DNA of 64,000 nt, from assembly GCA_964522505.1 (NCBI GenBank), contig CAZFWJ010000001.1:62001-126000 (forward strand). Direction: 5' to 3'. The notes under the pieces are model-generated. The model saw only the letters and a program-made list of their open reading frames with translations, ran no database searches and was not told the origin of the DNA. The position numbers were made by a program, and so were the translations under genes. This DNA is from GYS-P2D sp964522505. Lineage in GTDB: Bacteria > Bacteroidota > Bacteroidia > Chitinophagales > Saprospiraceae. Of this stretch, positions 17,466 through 27,119 are shown one piece after another; within the stretch, counting starts at the first letter, position 1; every line of letters starts with the position of its first letter.

Positions 17466-19361
17466 CTAGTTCCGATTAATTTTTAGTTCAGTCCGACGAT
17501 TTATCTTTCTTCCTTCTTCGGTGGCATTATCAGCAATAGGTTCCGACTCCCCTCTTCCTAATGTACTAATCCTTGCTGTAGCAATACCTTGACTTACTAA
17601 AGCAGACTTAATAGCCCTAGCTCGGCGCTCAGAGAGTAATTGGTTATCAGAATCGGATCCAATATCGTCTGTGTGTCCTATGATTGTCGCTTGTACCGTT
17701 GGATCGTTGTTGAGTAGGGTATAGATGTATGAAATCTCTTGGTGTGACTCTGGCTTCAGATCAGCACTTCCACTATCAAAAAAGATATTATTTAAGATTA
17801 TCGATGGCGCTTCCTCAACAGCAATCGCTTCCTCTTCAATCGGTTGCAGATATATGGTGTCAATGTATGGATCTTGGCCATGTCTCAACTCTGGATAATG
17901 AATGTTTTCTGAATGAAACAGATAACCTTTATGTTCTACATGTACTGCCAGATTTCGCCCAATTAGTAAAGTCGTCAACAATAGTCCAGATTGATTTGTC
18001 ATTAGTGTCTTGATTCCTTCGCCAGTTTCCAAATCATCAAAGTCTATCTCCGCCATCAATGGCTGATTATCAGATTCATCCAAAACATAAATCTTGAGAT
18101 AAGTGGTCGGTAAAGGCTTCACTGATTCAGGTAGCGTGATCTCGTAAATGTTGCGATCGGTACTTCCAGAGTCCTGTCGAGCGTAATAGGCTCGCTGGCC
18201 ATCTGTGCTGACAATCAGGTTGTGATCATCGTAGACGGTGTTTATTGGAGCACCTATATTCTCAGGTGTAGACCAGCCATCTTCACTATTCCGACTTAGG
18301 AACAAGTCACTACCTCCAATTCGTTTATGCCCGTCTGAGCTGAAGTATATAGTCTGTCCATCTGGATGAATAAACGGTGATTTTTCTTCTTTAGGCGTAT
18401 TTACAACATCTCCTAAATTAATGGGTTCGCCCCATTCTCCCAGTGCATTAATAGTGCTTTTCCAGATATCGCTGCCTCCATATCCATTGGAACGGTTACT
18501 CGCAAAATACAACGTTGTTCCATCTGCACTTAATGATGGTTGAGTGTCCCAAGATTTTCCATTTATTACAGGGCCCATGTTTTTAGGCTTGGACCACTGT
18601 CCATTGATATTCTCCGACTCATATAAATCACAACTTCCATATCCAAAGTCCTCATTGCAATGGGTAAAGACCAGCTTTTGCCCATTTCCAGAAATAGACT
18701 GCGCCCCTTCATTGTATTTTCTGGTGTTGACCGCCTCTATCGGGTTAACTATATATTTAGAGTCGATGAGCTCTGCCTCATAAAGATCTTCTTGACCCCG
18801 TACCTGCCGTGTGAAGATCAGTCGCTCTTCGTCCAGTGTGAAGCTCGGAGAATACTCAGAATAATTACTGTTCACTGGGTTGTCAAGCTTGTGAACCGTT
18901 ACGTTATGTGGATTCTCCAAGAGATTGATGCCATCCGTCAGTTCAGTGATGATCTTATTAACCCGTGATACATTCCGGCTTTCATCAGGTAGTTCGGATA
19001 AATACTGCTCGTAATACTTGAGTGATTCATTTAACTTTCCTCGATCACGATAGAGTCCTCCTAAGGCGCTTAGTAAAAAGCGATTGTTCGTGAGTTCACT
19101 CTCTTGTGCAAGAATTGGTAAAAGCTGATCTACCTTTCCTTGGTCTTCATATACAGCTATTATTCCACGGAGACCATCATTGTAATATTGAGTAGTTCCT
19201 TTCAAGGTGTTATATCCCTCTAAGGCTTCTACATACAATCCTCTTTTTAAGGACGCCTGAGAGGTCCTTAATAGCTCTTGATAATCTATCTGTTCGGGTC
19301 CTCCGCATGAGATGAAAAATAGGAGAACTAACAGTTGTGAGATAGTGAGATAGTTAGGCAT
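17466..19361 (-). CDS. PorE-like OmpA-family lipoprotein of the type IX secretion system
   Basis: A 631-residue lipoprotein: hydrophobic N-terminus with lipobox cysteine at 19 (FFISCGG). Domains in order are TPR-like helices (about 25-145), a beta-propeller of PD40/WD40-like repeats (about 165-410, with SPSFTLDEERLIFTR, PSLSADGTTLYFASNRSNG, PFIHPDGQTIYFSSDG), a carboxypeptidase-regulatory-like domain (about 425-500), and a C-terminal OmpA peptidoglycan-binding domain (about 510-631, with IIGHTDDIGSDSDNQLLSERRA). This is the architecture described for PorE, which ties the T9SS core to peptidoglycan. Other proteins share this layout, so the name is tentative. It is followed by rlmD after 3 bases. 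Confidence 0.82.
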   Translation of the reverse strand: MPNYLTISQLLVLLFFISCGGPEQIDYQELLRTSQASLKRGLYVEALEGYNTLKGTTQYYNDGLRGIIAVYEDQGKVDQLLPILAQESELTNNRFLLSALGGLYRDRGKLNESLKYYEQYLSELPDESRNVSRVNKIITELTDGINLLENPHNVTVHKLDNPVNSNYSEYSPSFTLDEERLIFTRQVRGQEDLYEAELIDSKYIVNPIEAVNTRKYNEGAQSISGNGQKLVFTHCNEDFGYGSCDLYESENINGQWSKPKNMGPVINGKSWDTQPSLSADGTTLYFASNRSNGYGGSDIWKSTINALGEWGEPINLGDVVNTPKEEKSPFIHPDGQTIYFSSDGHKRIGGSDLFLSRNSEDGWSTPENIGAPINTVYDDHNLIVSTDGQRAYYARQDSGSTDRNIYEITLPESVKPLPTTYLKIYVLDESDNQPLMAEIDFDDLETGEGIKTLMTNQSGLLLTTLLIGRNLAVHVEHKGYLFHSENIHYPELRHGQDPYIDTIYLQPIEEEAIAVEEAPSIILNNIFFDSGSADLKPESHQEISYIYTLLNNDPTVQATIIGHTDDIGSDSDNQLLSERRARAIKSALVSQGIATARISTLGRGESEPIADNATEEGRKINRRTELKINRN

Positions 19362-19396
19362 AACGTTATAACCTAATTTTATGAGATCTTAGTTCT

Positions 19397-20416
19397 TTAG
19401 ACTTGGGCTAATAGCTCCTCAGCCTTCTTAGATCCGAGTTCTTGGGCTTTCTTGAGCTCTTCTTTAAAGTCTTTCTTGCCCAATGCTTGCTTAATCAGTC
19501 CTCTATAGTAATGTCCTTTTGCAGGAGTAAATCCTTTAGAGTCCTCAGAATAGTTCTCAAAAGCTAAATCTATCTGCTCCAAAGCCTCTGTGGTCATTTC
19601 CTTCTGCAGTAGCACATAGCTATACATCATATGTCCATATGCTTTCTTACGCAAGTTTTTGTCTCCTTCCTTAAATTTCCTTTTGGTGAAAAAGCGAAGG
19701 TCGAACTCTGCTTTATCCCACTCCCCTCTATTGATATGACATTCTGCTTTCTTTACTCTAGCCTTCCAATACAACGACTCAAGAGCTACGGATTTCTTAA
19801 GTGTTAATTCAAAGTTTTTGATCGCCTCCTCAAGATTGTCTTCATTTCTGGCAATGATGGCCTTCCCATGATAAGCGAATGCTATAGAATCATCAATTTT
19901 AATCGCTTTATTAAAATCGTATAGTGCATCACTATAATTCTTGAGACGCATATTAACCCAGCCTCGACGCTCATAGGCTTGTGCATGAGCATCATACTTT
20001 TCGAGAGTTCTATTCAGAGCTTCTAATGCTTCACCATCATGTCCCAACCTAAAATACTCATCCGCTTTGCGAAACTGCATGACTATAGCCTTATCACTAT
20101 CAGGTTGAATGTTCTTTTGGTTGATAACTTTTCCTTCATTAATCATCCAAGCGTTAATCTCTCCTGAGACCGCAAACTGGGAACAATATTCTAACAAACT
20201 AACCGTATTCCGAAAGCTCTTATCCGTGGCATTCCCAACAAATCGAGGTATTGATAGTGTAAGTGCCTCATCATTGAAAATCTCTTCTTGATCGACAAGC
20301 ACGTCATTCTTGTAATAGGTTTCTGTGCGGTACTCAAACATCTTATGCACCTTGCCAAAACTCTTCTCATTGTTAAATGAGAGCCTTCCTTGTATGATTG
20401 TCTTATAGAAGATCAT
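19397..20416 (-). CDS. TPR repeat protein
   Basis: A 339-residue protein without a clear signal peptide. The first 100 residues are non-repetitive. From about 112 there are tetratricopeptide repeats such as ADEYFRLGHDGEALEALNRT, AYERRGWVNMRLKNYSDALY and AYHGKAIIARNEDNLEEAIK, continuing to about 320. TPR arrays bind other proteins; the partner is unknown. It lies 35 bases upstream of the PorE-like gene and could be co-transcribed with it. Confidence 0.82.
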   Translation of the reverse strand: MIFYKTIIQGRLSFNNEKSFGKVHKMFEYRTETYYKNDVLVDQEEIFNDEALTLSIPRFVGNATDKSFRNTVSLLEYCSQFAVSGEINAWMINEGKVINQKNIQPDSDKAIVMQFRKADEYFRLGHDGEALEALNRTLEKYDAHAQAYERRGWVNMRLKNYSDALYDFNKAIKIDDSIAFAYHGKAIIARNEDNLEEAIKNFELTLKKSVALESLYWKARVKKAECHINRGEWDKAEFDLRFFTKRKFKEGDKNLRKKAYGHMMYSYVLLQKEMTTEALEQIDLAFENYSEDSKGFTPAKGHYYRGLIKQALGKKDFKEELKKAQELGSKKAEELLAQV

Positions 20417-20536
20417 GTGACAGACGCTTGTTTCTTCTGGGGTTTCTTTTACGGAAGGGTAAAGATAATGGGGAGAAGGAGAAGGTTACGGTGAAGACGC
20501 TTTAGATTCTACAAATTTTTCGTATTCAATTATTCC

Positions 20537-21829
20537 TTATACATCAGAGCTAACCAAAGTCCGTCTATTAATGACTATGCCTATGACTATCGATAATATC
20601 GTATACGCAGTAAAAAAGAAGGCCCCTAAAGCCAGCCTACTATAATTCAGTGTCTCGATTACAAAGCCCTGTCGCCCGTTGTCAATCGCACTAAGTTGCG
20701 AAGTAATAATGCCATACATCCCTATGTATGCCATAAATATAGCTACGACAAATACATCTGCCATACTCCATTTTCCGAGGTGAAAAATGATGTTCTGCAC
20801 CAACTTGCTCGATCTAAGCGAGTTCATAAACAAATAACCTGCTGACAGCAACAACTTAATGAAAGGAAAGACAATACTGAATAATAAAACCAACGCCCCA
20901 ACGGCCTTTAAGTCTATTCCACCACTATCCCATAAGGTCTTAGTTACTTCAACAATAGATTTACTCTGAAAGTAAATCACTTGTTCATCAAATGAAATCG
21001 GTTCTCCTAACAGTTCGAATACAAATGAATCTAGCCTGGCATCAATATCAATCATCGGCAACGAAACTCCCATAACCAATAATAAGATTGATACCAATGT
21101 TAGCCCGCCAGTAGCCCACTCAAATGAAAACTTATAGAGAATCACACACAACAACAGCAATACGCCAAATCCAAACAATAGGTAAGTAAACTTTTGTGAT
21201 ATAGTCTGGTCTCGCAGTGCGATCTCAGCAGTAAGAAATTGCTCCGTTTCTTCAAGATTGCTTTTAGCATATCGATCATAAATATGCTGTCTTCGATCTG
21301 AAATCTGTTGCGCCGAATCATCCAAAACTAGTCTTAGCAACTCACGTTGCATATAGGTTTTGATCAATGATTCATTGGCTCGTATTTCATCAATTACTTG
21401 TTTGGACAACCCTGGTATCTGTTTTCTTAGATCCAATTGGTCTACTTGCTCAACAACATTTGTTTTAATTACATTCAGAAAGAGCTTGGGTACCTTTCCT
21501 CCTTTTTCAACCTCCTCAATGATTAATTCAACAAGTTCGCCTGACTCAATATAGCGATCATACATTGTATTAAGATAGCCCTGTACTTGCTGATCCAGAA
21601 ATCCATACATAGTACTTGAGATCTCGAATTCTGTTATCTTTTTTTCAAATATTGATAGAGCTTCTTTCTTCCATAATTCCACATTGAATAACTCATAATT
21701 CACTCTATTAATCTCTGCGAGGTCTTCCTTGTGAGTTTTGCGGGTCATGACTTCTTTGTGAAGATCCATAGCAACCCACCCACAGAACCCAAGGCCTATT
21801 AAAAACAGAATAATGAGCACGATACGCAT
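20537..21829 (-). CDS. PqiA-domain integral membrane protein
   Basis: A 430-residue protein with an N-terminal membrane segment (1-20) and a long, charged, helical extramembrane part (about 25-200). It ends in several membrane segments (about 210-235, 240-262, 310-335, 352-378, 395-425). The segment LGKWSMADVFVVAIFMAYIG is the hallmark of paraquat-inducible protein A domains, whose E. coli members work with MCE-type lipid transporters. No PqiB-like gene is nearby. The N-terminal helical domain is unusual for PqiA. Confidence 0.78.
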   Translation of the reverse strand: MRIVLIILFLIGLGFCGWVAMDLHKEVMTRKTHKEDLAEINRVNYELFNVELWKKEALSIFEKKITEFEISSTMYGFLDQQVQGYLNTMYDRYIESGELVELIIEEVEKGGKVPKLFLNVIKTNVVEQVDQLDLRKQIPGLSKQVIDEIRANESLIKTYMQRELLRLVLDDSAQQISDRRQHIYDRYAKSNLEETEQFLTAEIALRDQTISQKFTYLLFGFGVLLLLCVILYKFSFEWATGGLTLVSILLLVMGVSLPMIDIDARLDSFVFELLGEPISFDEQVIYFQSKSIVEVTKTLWDSGGIDLKAVGALVLLFSIVFPFIKLLLSAGYLFMNSLRSSKLVQNIIFHLGKWSMADVFVVAIFMAYIGMYGIITSQLSAIDNGRQGFVIETLNYSRLALGAFFFTAYTILSIVIGIVINRRTLVSSDV

Positions 21830-21943
21830 ATAAAAAGTATGTAGTATTTAATATTTCTTTAAAGCCAGCAACTTTGTGCAATCTTCATGAATAATTTCGT
21901 CTAAGGTATAGACAGTCATTCTTAATATCATTAATTGATTACT

Positions 21944-22663
21944 ATGAAAACGATAATAACCGCATTAATAGTTACACTTAGCTCTATCATTATGGCACAA
22001 AACACATCAGGTCCAATTCAAACTATTGAGGTATCAGGAGAACATACCATGATTGTTGAACCAGATGAAGTACACTTCACAATTAACTTTGAAGAATACT
22101 GGGAAGAAGAATTTGAGGGAAAGAAATGGAAAGACTATAAAACGAAAGTTGATATTGTGTCAATCGAAAATGACCTCATCAATGAGCTTAAAGCCCAAGG
22201 GATTGAAATTAACCAGATTACGCTCAAACAGTCTGGCAATCATTGGAGACATAGAGGCAAGGACTTCTTGATTAGCAAAAGCATCGACTTAAAACTCTCA
22301 GATATAGCTAGTACCAATGATCTCAGCAATACGCTCAAAACCCGAGGGATTAAGAGTATGAACATTACGAAACTGGTCAATCACAATATTGATCAACATA
22401 AGATATCCGCACAAAAAGAAGCGTTGCGATCTGCAAAACAAAAGGCGCTGGCGTTGGCCGAAGTCTATGATCAAAAGCTCGGTCGGCCACTGACCATAAT
22501 AGAAGTAGATCAAAATGCAGGAATAAAGCCCATCGTTCAAGCAGAAGCACGAGCTCTCAAAGCCTCATATAATGATGCCGGAGCTCCAGCTGTAGACTAT
22601 GAAAACTTTAGAAAAATTACAATAAAAGTTTCTGTCCGTGTAGCATTTGAAATGCACCAATAG
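21944..22663 (+). CDS. SIMPL (DUF541) domain periplasmic protein
   Basis: A secreted protein of about 239 residues: signal peptide 1-19 (cleavage after IMAQ) followed by a SIMPL/DUF541 domain. The domain opens with the typical IEVSGEHTMIVEPDEVHFTINF, and the C-terminal half has AKQKALALAEVYDQKLGRPLTI and IKVSVRVAFEM. The family is found in periplasmic or outer-membrane proteins of unknown function. The ATG at 21944 gives a normal signal peptide; a TTG at 21935 is the alternative. It stands alone between a - strand operon and the GHMP kinase. Confidence 0.85.
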   Translation: MKTIITALIVTLSSIIMAQNTSGPIQTIEVSGEHTMIVEPDEVHFTINFEEYWEEEFEGKKWKDYKTKVDIVSIENDLINELKAQGIEINQITLKQSGNHWRHRGKDFLISKSIDLKLSDIASTNDLSNTLKTRGIKSMNITKLVNHNIDQHKISAQKEALRSAKQKALALAEVYDQKLGRPLTIIEVDQNAGIKPIVQAEARALKASYNDAGAPAVDYENFRKITIKVSVRVAFEMHQ

Positions 22664-22799
22664 ATCTCGAACCACATCGCTGCTTTTAGCCATTTTGGCC
22701 TTTCTAAAATAATGTGCTCATAAATAATTAAAATTTTCATATACAAATTATTTTCATGTATTGATATATTTCTATCTTCGGCACGAATAAGTCTAGCTG

Positions 22800-23744
22800 G
22801 TGTCTAAAAAATTGTATAACAGTCATGGTAAGCTGCTACTCTTTGGTGAGTACGCTGTTATTGACGGAGCTAAGGCCGTTGCTATACCTTGCAAAAAAGG
22901 CCAGTCATTAGAAGTTAAACCTCATAGAGGCTCTGACTTAATCTGGGAGTGTTATGATCAAAACGGGGAGTTGTGGTTTGAATCCCAAATTTCATTATAC
23001 GATTTCTCTGCAGTACGTACCTCTGACGAGGGAACTTCTAAGTTTATACAGAAACTCCTCAAGGGCGCAGTAAGATATAATACCGAGTTCCTTAATAAGT
23101 GGAATGGTTTCAAGGCCATCAATAAAATCGATTTTCCCATTACATGGGGCTTAGGCTCAAGCAGTACATTGATCAACAATGTTGCTAACTGGGCACAAAT
23201 AAATCCATTTCACTTACATTTTAAGGTTTCATCTGGTAGCGGCTATGATATAGCCTGTGCCGAAGCAGACGGTCCCATTACCTATCAGCTTCGTGAAGAT
23301 GAGCTCAATTATCAGGAAATCGTTTTTGACCCTAGCTTTATGTCGCAAATATACTTTGTGTATTTAGGCAATAAGCAAAGCAGTGAGTCCGCTATCTATC
23401 ACTATTCCAAAAATGTCAAAAGGCGAAAAGCACTCGCCAAAGAGGTCACTGAGCTTACAGAAAAAGCCCTGTCAGATAAAACACTCAAAGAATTCATGAA
23501 CACCATGGATGCTCATGAGAGGTTGCTCGGCAAGGAGCTTAAAATGGACTGTGTAAAAGATGTTCGTTTTTCAGATTTCGAGGGTTCCATTAAGTCCTTA
23601 GGTGCATGGGGAGGAGATTTCGTGATGGTAGCTTCAAAAAAGTCAGAATCAGAGACCAAAGCTTACTTCGTAGATAAAGGATATGATGTGTTCATCCCAT
23701 ATCACACCATGGTACACAACACCGATATCAGTGTCCCTGCATAA
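22800..23744 (+). CDS. GYDIA-family GHMP kinase (mevalonate pathway-like)
   Basis: A 314-residue GHMP-superfamily kinase. The N-terminus SHGKLLLFGEYAVIDGAKAV matches mevalonate-type kinases, the ATP-binding loop is GLGSSSTL (about 116-123), and the family-defining SGSGYDIACA lies at about 143-152. The GYDIA group is typical of Bacteroidota and is thought to act in the mevalonate pathway, but its exact substrate is not firmly established. The start is GTG at 22800. A TATCTTCG sequence at 22773-22780 is close to the -7 consensus and ends 19 bases before the start. Confidence 0.85.
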   Translation: MSKKLYNSHGKLLLFGEYAVIDGAKAVAIPCKKGQSLEVKPHRGSDLIWECYDQNGELWFESQISLYDFSAVRTSDEGTSKFIQKLLKGAVRYNTEFLNKWNGFKAINKIDFPITWGLGSSSTLINNVANWAQINPFHLHFKVSSGSGYDIACAEADGPITYQLREDELNYQEIVFDPSFMSQIYFVYLGNKQSSESAIYHYSKNVKRRKALAKEVTELTEKALSDKTLKEFMNTMDAHERLLGKELKMDCVKDVRFSDFEGSIKSLGAWGGDFVMVASKKSESETKAYFVDKGYDVFIPYHTMVHNTDISVPA

Positions 23745-24594
23745 CCCCAAGATTAAAGCGAAGCTTTAATCCCCATACCAAGAGCCACAATTTTATCTTT
23801 TTGCTTAGTCCAAGATCATTAAGATCTCGGTATTGCAAGTTTTCTTTAAAGAGGCCTAATCTCATCGGTAAGAATCCGTAAATGGTAGCCCTTATCGATC
23901 TCTTGTTATGATAAGCTACACCTTTCGCATATTTAGACATTTTAGTTTTGAGCTCGTCATAGCCATGTCCTGGATATTCTACTACTGCGGTATGAACGTA
24001 GTGGATCTGAATCTCCTCTTCTATTAGCCTCCTCGTGAAGACAATATCATTTCCTGATATAGTATCTGTTATAAATCCTCCATAATGCTCAAATACTGAT
24101 TTAAGTGTTATCAGATGCCCAGCGGGCACACCATATTTTCTTTCGATGTTCTTCTTGTTGTTTAGATATAACATGCCGTGAGCTTGATCTTTCAATGCAT
24201 CACTCTGAGGTATGACTTCAATCTTACCTGCTAAAGCCTGAGCCCTTGGGTTGAGGAGAATGTATGAATCTAACTTGGTTAACCAGTTGGGTAGGGGGAA
24301 GCATGAGCTATCCATAAAACAGAGGTACATACCTTTTGCAATTCGGGCCCCTATGTTTCTGGATCTATACGGGTTAGGTTTTTCTTCATTCATTATCCAT
24401 CTGACGCTTGGATAATCATCTTTTAGCTGATCGATGTGCTCCTCCATAGGGTGATAAACAACAAGAATTTCTATCTCCCCATTATACTCCTGGTCAGATA
24501 ATGCTCTCAAACATCTAACCACAGCAGCTTTCTGCTGGTAATAAGGTATGATGACGGAGAACTTTATGTCTATTTTGCTATCTTTTAGAGTCAC
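23728..24594 (-). CDS. Family 2 glycosyltransferase
   Basis: A GT-A glycosyltransferase of 288 residues. It has FSVIIPYYQQKAAVVRCLRAL at about 12, a DSS acidic motif in place of DxD in YLCFMDSSCFPLPNWL near 88-96, and SGNDIVFTRRL near 178. The only reasonable start is GTG at 24594. Its end overlaps the GHMP kinase by 17 bases and its start lies almost directly opposite the start of the next + strand glycosyltransferase, leaving hardly any room for promoters. Confidence 0.88.
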   Translation of the reverse strand: MTLKDSKIDIKFSVIIPYYQQKAAVVRCLRALSDQEYNGEIEILVVYHPMEEHIDQLKDDYPSVRWIMNEEKPNPYRSRNIGARIAKGMYLCFMDSSCFPLPNWLTKLDSYILLNPRAQALAGKIEVIPQSDALKDQAHGMLYLNNKKNIERKYGVPAGHLITLKSVFEHYGGFITDTISGNDIVFTRRLIEEEIQIHYVHTAVVEYPGHGYDELKTKMSKYAKGVAYHNKRSIRATIYGFLPMRLGLFKENLQYRDLNDLGLSKKIKLWLLVWGLKLRFNLGVMQGH

Positions 24595-24621
24595 GCCTCC
24601 AAACTAAATAAATCGATTAAG

Positions 24622-25758
24622 ATTCACTCCGGTAAAAACATAAAGGTTCTGATTATCCCGGGATGGTACCCCTCAAAGAGGTCTCCCAATAATGGTGATT
24701 TTATCAAGTATCAAGCCGCTCTGTTGCGGAAGGAAGGTATAGATATAGATATTGTTCACGCTGATATAAGCATTCATAACTATCAGAATATGTTGCATTC
24801 TAACACTCCAGAATATACAGAGCAACTGCACGAGTTTACTTCAAGGTATTGGTCCATTCCTAGACTGGGTAGCACCGGGATGAATTCTTGGCGCAAAAAG
24901 TTTATCAAAGAAGTCCACAAGTATATTGATCGTGTCGGCTCTCCAGATATAATTCACGCTCATACCTTTCTCGGCGGATGGGTCGCCCATGAGATAAAAG
25001 AACAGTTGAATATTCCCTATGTTATCACAGAGCACTCTACGCAGGTATTAGCGAACATTCTCTCGAAGACTCATGACAATATAGCCAATGAGAGTTACCG
25101 ACATGCAGACGCAGTTCTTGCCGTAGGACAACAACTAGCTGATGTCATCACTAATAAATACAAGGTAGTAACCCAAGTAATTCCAAATTTCATCGACATC
25201 AACATCTTCACTATTCCAAAGACTAAACCTAAGCTGAGCGACAGGTTTCAATTAATAGCAATCGGTGACCTTATCAAGAGAAAACGTATTGATAAACTCT
25301 TGAATGCCTGTGCACAACTCGATATAGATTATCATTTGAGCATTATCGGCGATGGACCAGAAAGAGCTTCACTCGAAAGACTAGCAAAATCTAAAAATAT
25401 TCGTGCCACATTTCATGGACGACAGTCTCAAGAAGAAATCAGTAAACACCTCAAGAAGGGTCATCTATTAGTGCACCCAAGTCAATCAGAAACCTTCGGA
25501 ATTATTCTCATTGAAGCCATGGCGACAGGCATACCGGTCATAAGTTTTGACAATGGTGGCGCAACAGATATAATTACGCCCAAAACTGGCGAATTACTAA
25601 ATGAAGAAAGCATTTCTACCCTAACTACGGCCATTGAAAAGATGTACAGTGAATATGTAGATTATAGCCCAGCTGAAATCCGCCAAGTAGTAATGGATCG
25701 GTTTTCTCCAGGTGCAATTGCTGACCAGTTAAGAGAACTATATAAGACTCTTACCTGA
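24622..25758 (+). CDS. Family 4 glycosyltransferase with an unclear start codon
   Basis: A GT-B enzyme with IKVLIIPGWYPSKRSPNNG at its N-terminus, VITEHST near 123, AIGDLIKRKRID in the second half and the donor-site block HPSQSETFGIILIEAMATG. The first standard start (TTG at 24724) would remove the conserved N-terminal strand and loop. The frame is open from 24589, but contains only ATT (24616, 24622), ATA and CTG before that TTG. The start given here is the ATT at 24622, chosen because it sits just before the conserved region. An upstream sequence error or a frameshift is the alternative. Confidence 0.7.
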   Translation: MHSGKNIKVLIIPGWYPSKRSPNNGDFIKYQAALLRKEGIDIDIVHADISIHNYQNMLHSNTPEYTEQLHEFTSRYWSIPRLGSTGMNSWRKKFIKEVHKYIDRVGSPDIIHAHTFLGGWVAHEIKEQLNIPYVITEHSTQVLANILSKTHDNIANESYRHADAVLAVGQQLADVITNKYKVVTQVIPNFIDINIFTIPKTKPKLSDRFQLIAIGDLIKRKRIDKLLNACAQLDIDYHLSIIGDGPERASLERLAKSKNIRATFHGRQSQEEISKHLKKGHLLVHPSQSETFGIILIEAMATGIPVISFDNGGATDIITPKTGELLNEESISTLTTAIEKMYSEYVDYSPAEIRQVVMDRFSPGAIADQLRELYKTLT

Positions 25759-26571
25759 TAATTTCCATTTGTAAAATCGATACATCTCATACCATCTGGA
25801 CTTTGGGTAAGATCGATCCTTATACCATCGATAAGAACTAAACATCCGCTTTTGTGCTCTGTCAGATAATTCGTAAGGAGCATCTATCAACCACTTACGG
25901 TAAAAGTCCGCTCTGCCAGGATCTTCTCGATCATGATTTGATATATGCACTCTCCTTACGGCAATTGGCTCTGGCGTATTAATCTGATCTAAGTTTAGCT
26001 TGTGCGCTAACCTCCAGATTAAATCTGTGTCTTCACCTATGGTAAGCCGTTCATCAAACAAGGTCGTACTTAACAGTCTATCACGACGGATAGTCATTGA
26101 AATAATAGAGAAATAGTGCTCTGAATGTTCAGTGAGACACTCGAACAGTTCTTCTGGCTTAATCCTTATGGGTACACCAGTTAATACTCCGCTTTCATCT
26201 GTATTGACAAGGTTCTCACTTACTATAGTTCCATAATATCCATCCAATTCTGTGTCCCGATCGATCCCATCAAACCTGTTCGGTAAGAAATAATCGTCGG
26301 CATCAAGAAAGGCGATCCATGGTTGTGTGGCCATCTGAATTCCAAGGTTTCTTGAAGCACTGCGCCCTCTGTTTTCATTATTCTGATGGCTAAGCCTGAC
26401 GATTCGTGGTTCGCTCTCAGCTAACTCACTGATAAGCTTAGGCGAGTTGTCTGTAGAGCCATCTTCTACCACGATCACCTCCTTTACCCTGTCAAACTGC
26501 AGGGCAGAAGCAATACTTTCCTCAAGCCATTGCTCACAATTGTAAACTGGTATGATAACGGATATCCCCAT
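25738..26571 (-). CDS. Family 2 glycosyltransferase
   Basis: A GT-A glycosyltransferase of 277 residues. It has ISVIIPVYNCEQWLEESI at residue 3, VVEDGSTDNSP near 34, the DxD motif in AFLDADDYFLPNRFDG near 91-95 and IGEDTDLIWRLAH near 178. It is soluble. It converges on the preceding + strand glycosyltransferase with a 21-base overlap. It is probably part of a second, looser group of surface-sugar genes between 23.7 and 28.0 kb. Confidence 0.92.
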   Translation of the reverse strand: MGISVIIPVYNCEQWLEESIASALQFDRVKEVIVVEDGSTDNSPKLISELAESEPRIVRLSHQNNENRGRSASRNLGIQMATQPWIAFLDADDYFLPNRFDGIDRDTELDGYYGTIVSENLVNTDESGVLTGVPIRIKPEELFECLTEHSEHYFSIISMTIRRDRLLSTTLFDERLTIGEDTDLIWRLAHKLNLDQINTPEPIAVRRVHISNHDREDPGRADFYRKWLIDAPYELSDRAQKRMFSSYRWYKDRSYPKSRWYEMYRFYKWKLSGKSLI

Positions 26572-26627
26572 CTGATATCAAAATTATAATTTCGCACGAT
26601 ACAGTATACCTCACAATTTTGAATGAT

Positions 26628-27119
26628 ATGCCTATAGGGACTGCACAAATCTTTGATAACTATAAATCCCTCATTCTTGAGGACTTAACGTTTATGGGAT
26701 TTTCGACTGAGACATCCTTAATAGAAGATCAGACCGCCTTAGTATTTAAACAACTCATGATCTGGAGAAAAGACTCGGAAGAATATAGGTCGCAGCCCGT
26801 CTATGATATCAAAGTTTATCCCAAAGATTATTTTTCTTCATTTAACCCGAGTAGATCTTTCACGAAATTGGCTGCCGTGCAGCAGAAGGACACCAAACAA
26901 GTAGAGGGTCTCCAAAACTATACTGTCAATAAAGGCAACTACCTCTGCTTTACTTGTGAGGGCATCGTTTCAGCACAATTTTTTCAAGAGCTATATTCTT
27001 CTTGGTTGCCACAATCAGAATATGAACTGAATCATAGACCACAATTTGATAAAATATGGCCTGACCCTGCTCAGCGTGGATCTGTCCTCAAGGAAGAAAT
27101 ATACATTCCCGTCAAATGA
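26628..27119 (+). CDS. GyrI-like / AraC effector-binding-like domain protein
   Basis: A protein of about 163 residues whose second half fits the GyrI-like small-molecule-binding fold: NYTVNKGNYLCFTCEG, then FQELYSSWLPQSEYELN, and the end KEEIYIPVK, the usual EIWIPI-type terminus. No DNA-binding domain is present, so it is a stand-alone effector-binding domain. Its ligand is unknown. The ATG at 26628 is preferred over an in-frame TTG at 26619. The next gene, a glycosyltransferase, overlaps its stop by 4 bases. Confidence 0.7.
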   Translation: MPIGTAQIFDNYKSLILEDLTFMGFSTETSLIEDQTALVFKQLMIWRKDSEEYRSQPVYDIKVYPKDYFSSFNPSRSFTKLAAVQQKDTKQVEGLQNYTVNKGNYLCFTCEGIVSAQFFQELYSSWLPQSEYELNHRPQFDKIWPDPAQRGSVLKEEIYIPVK

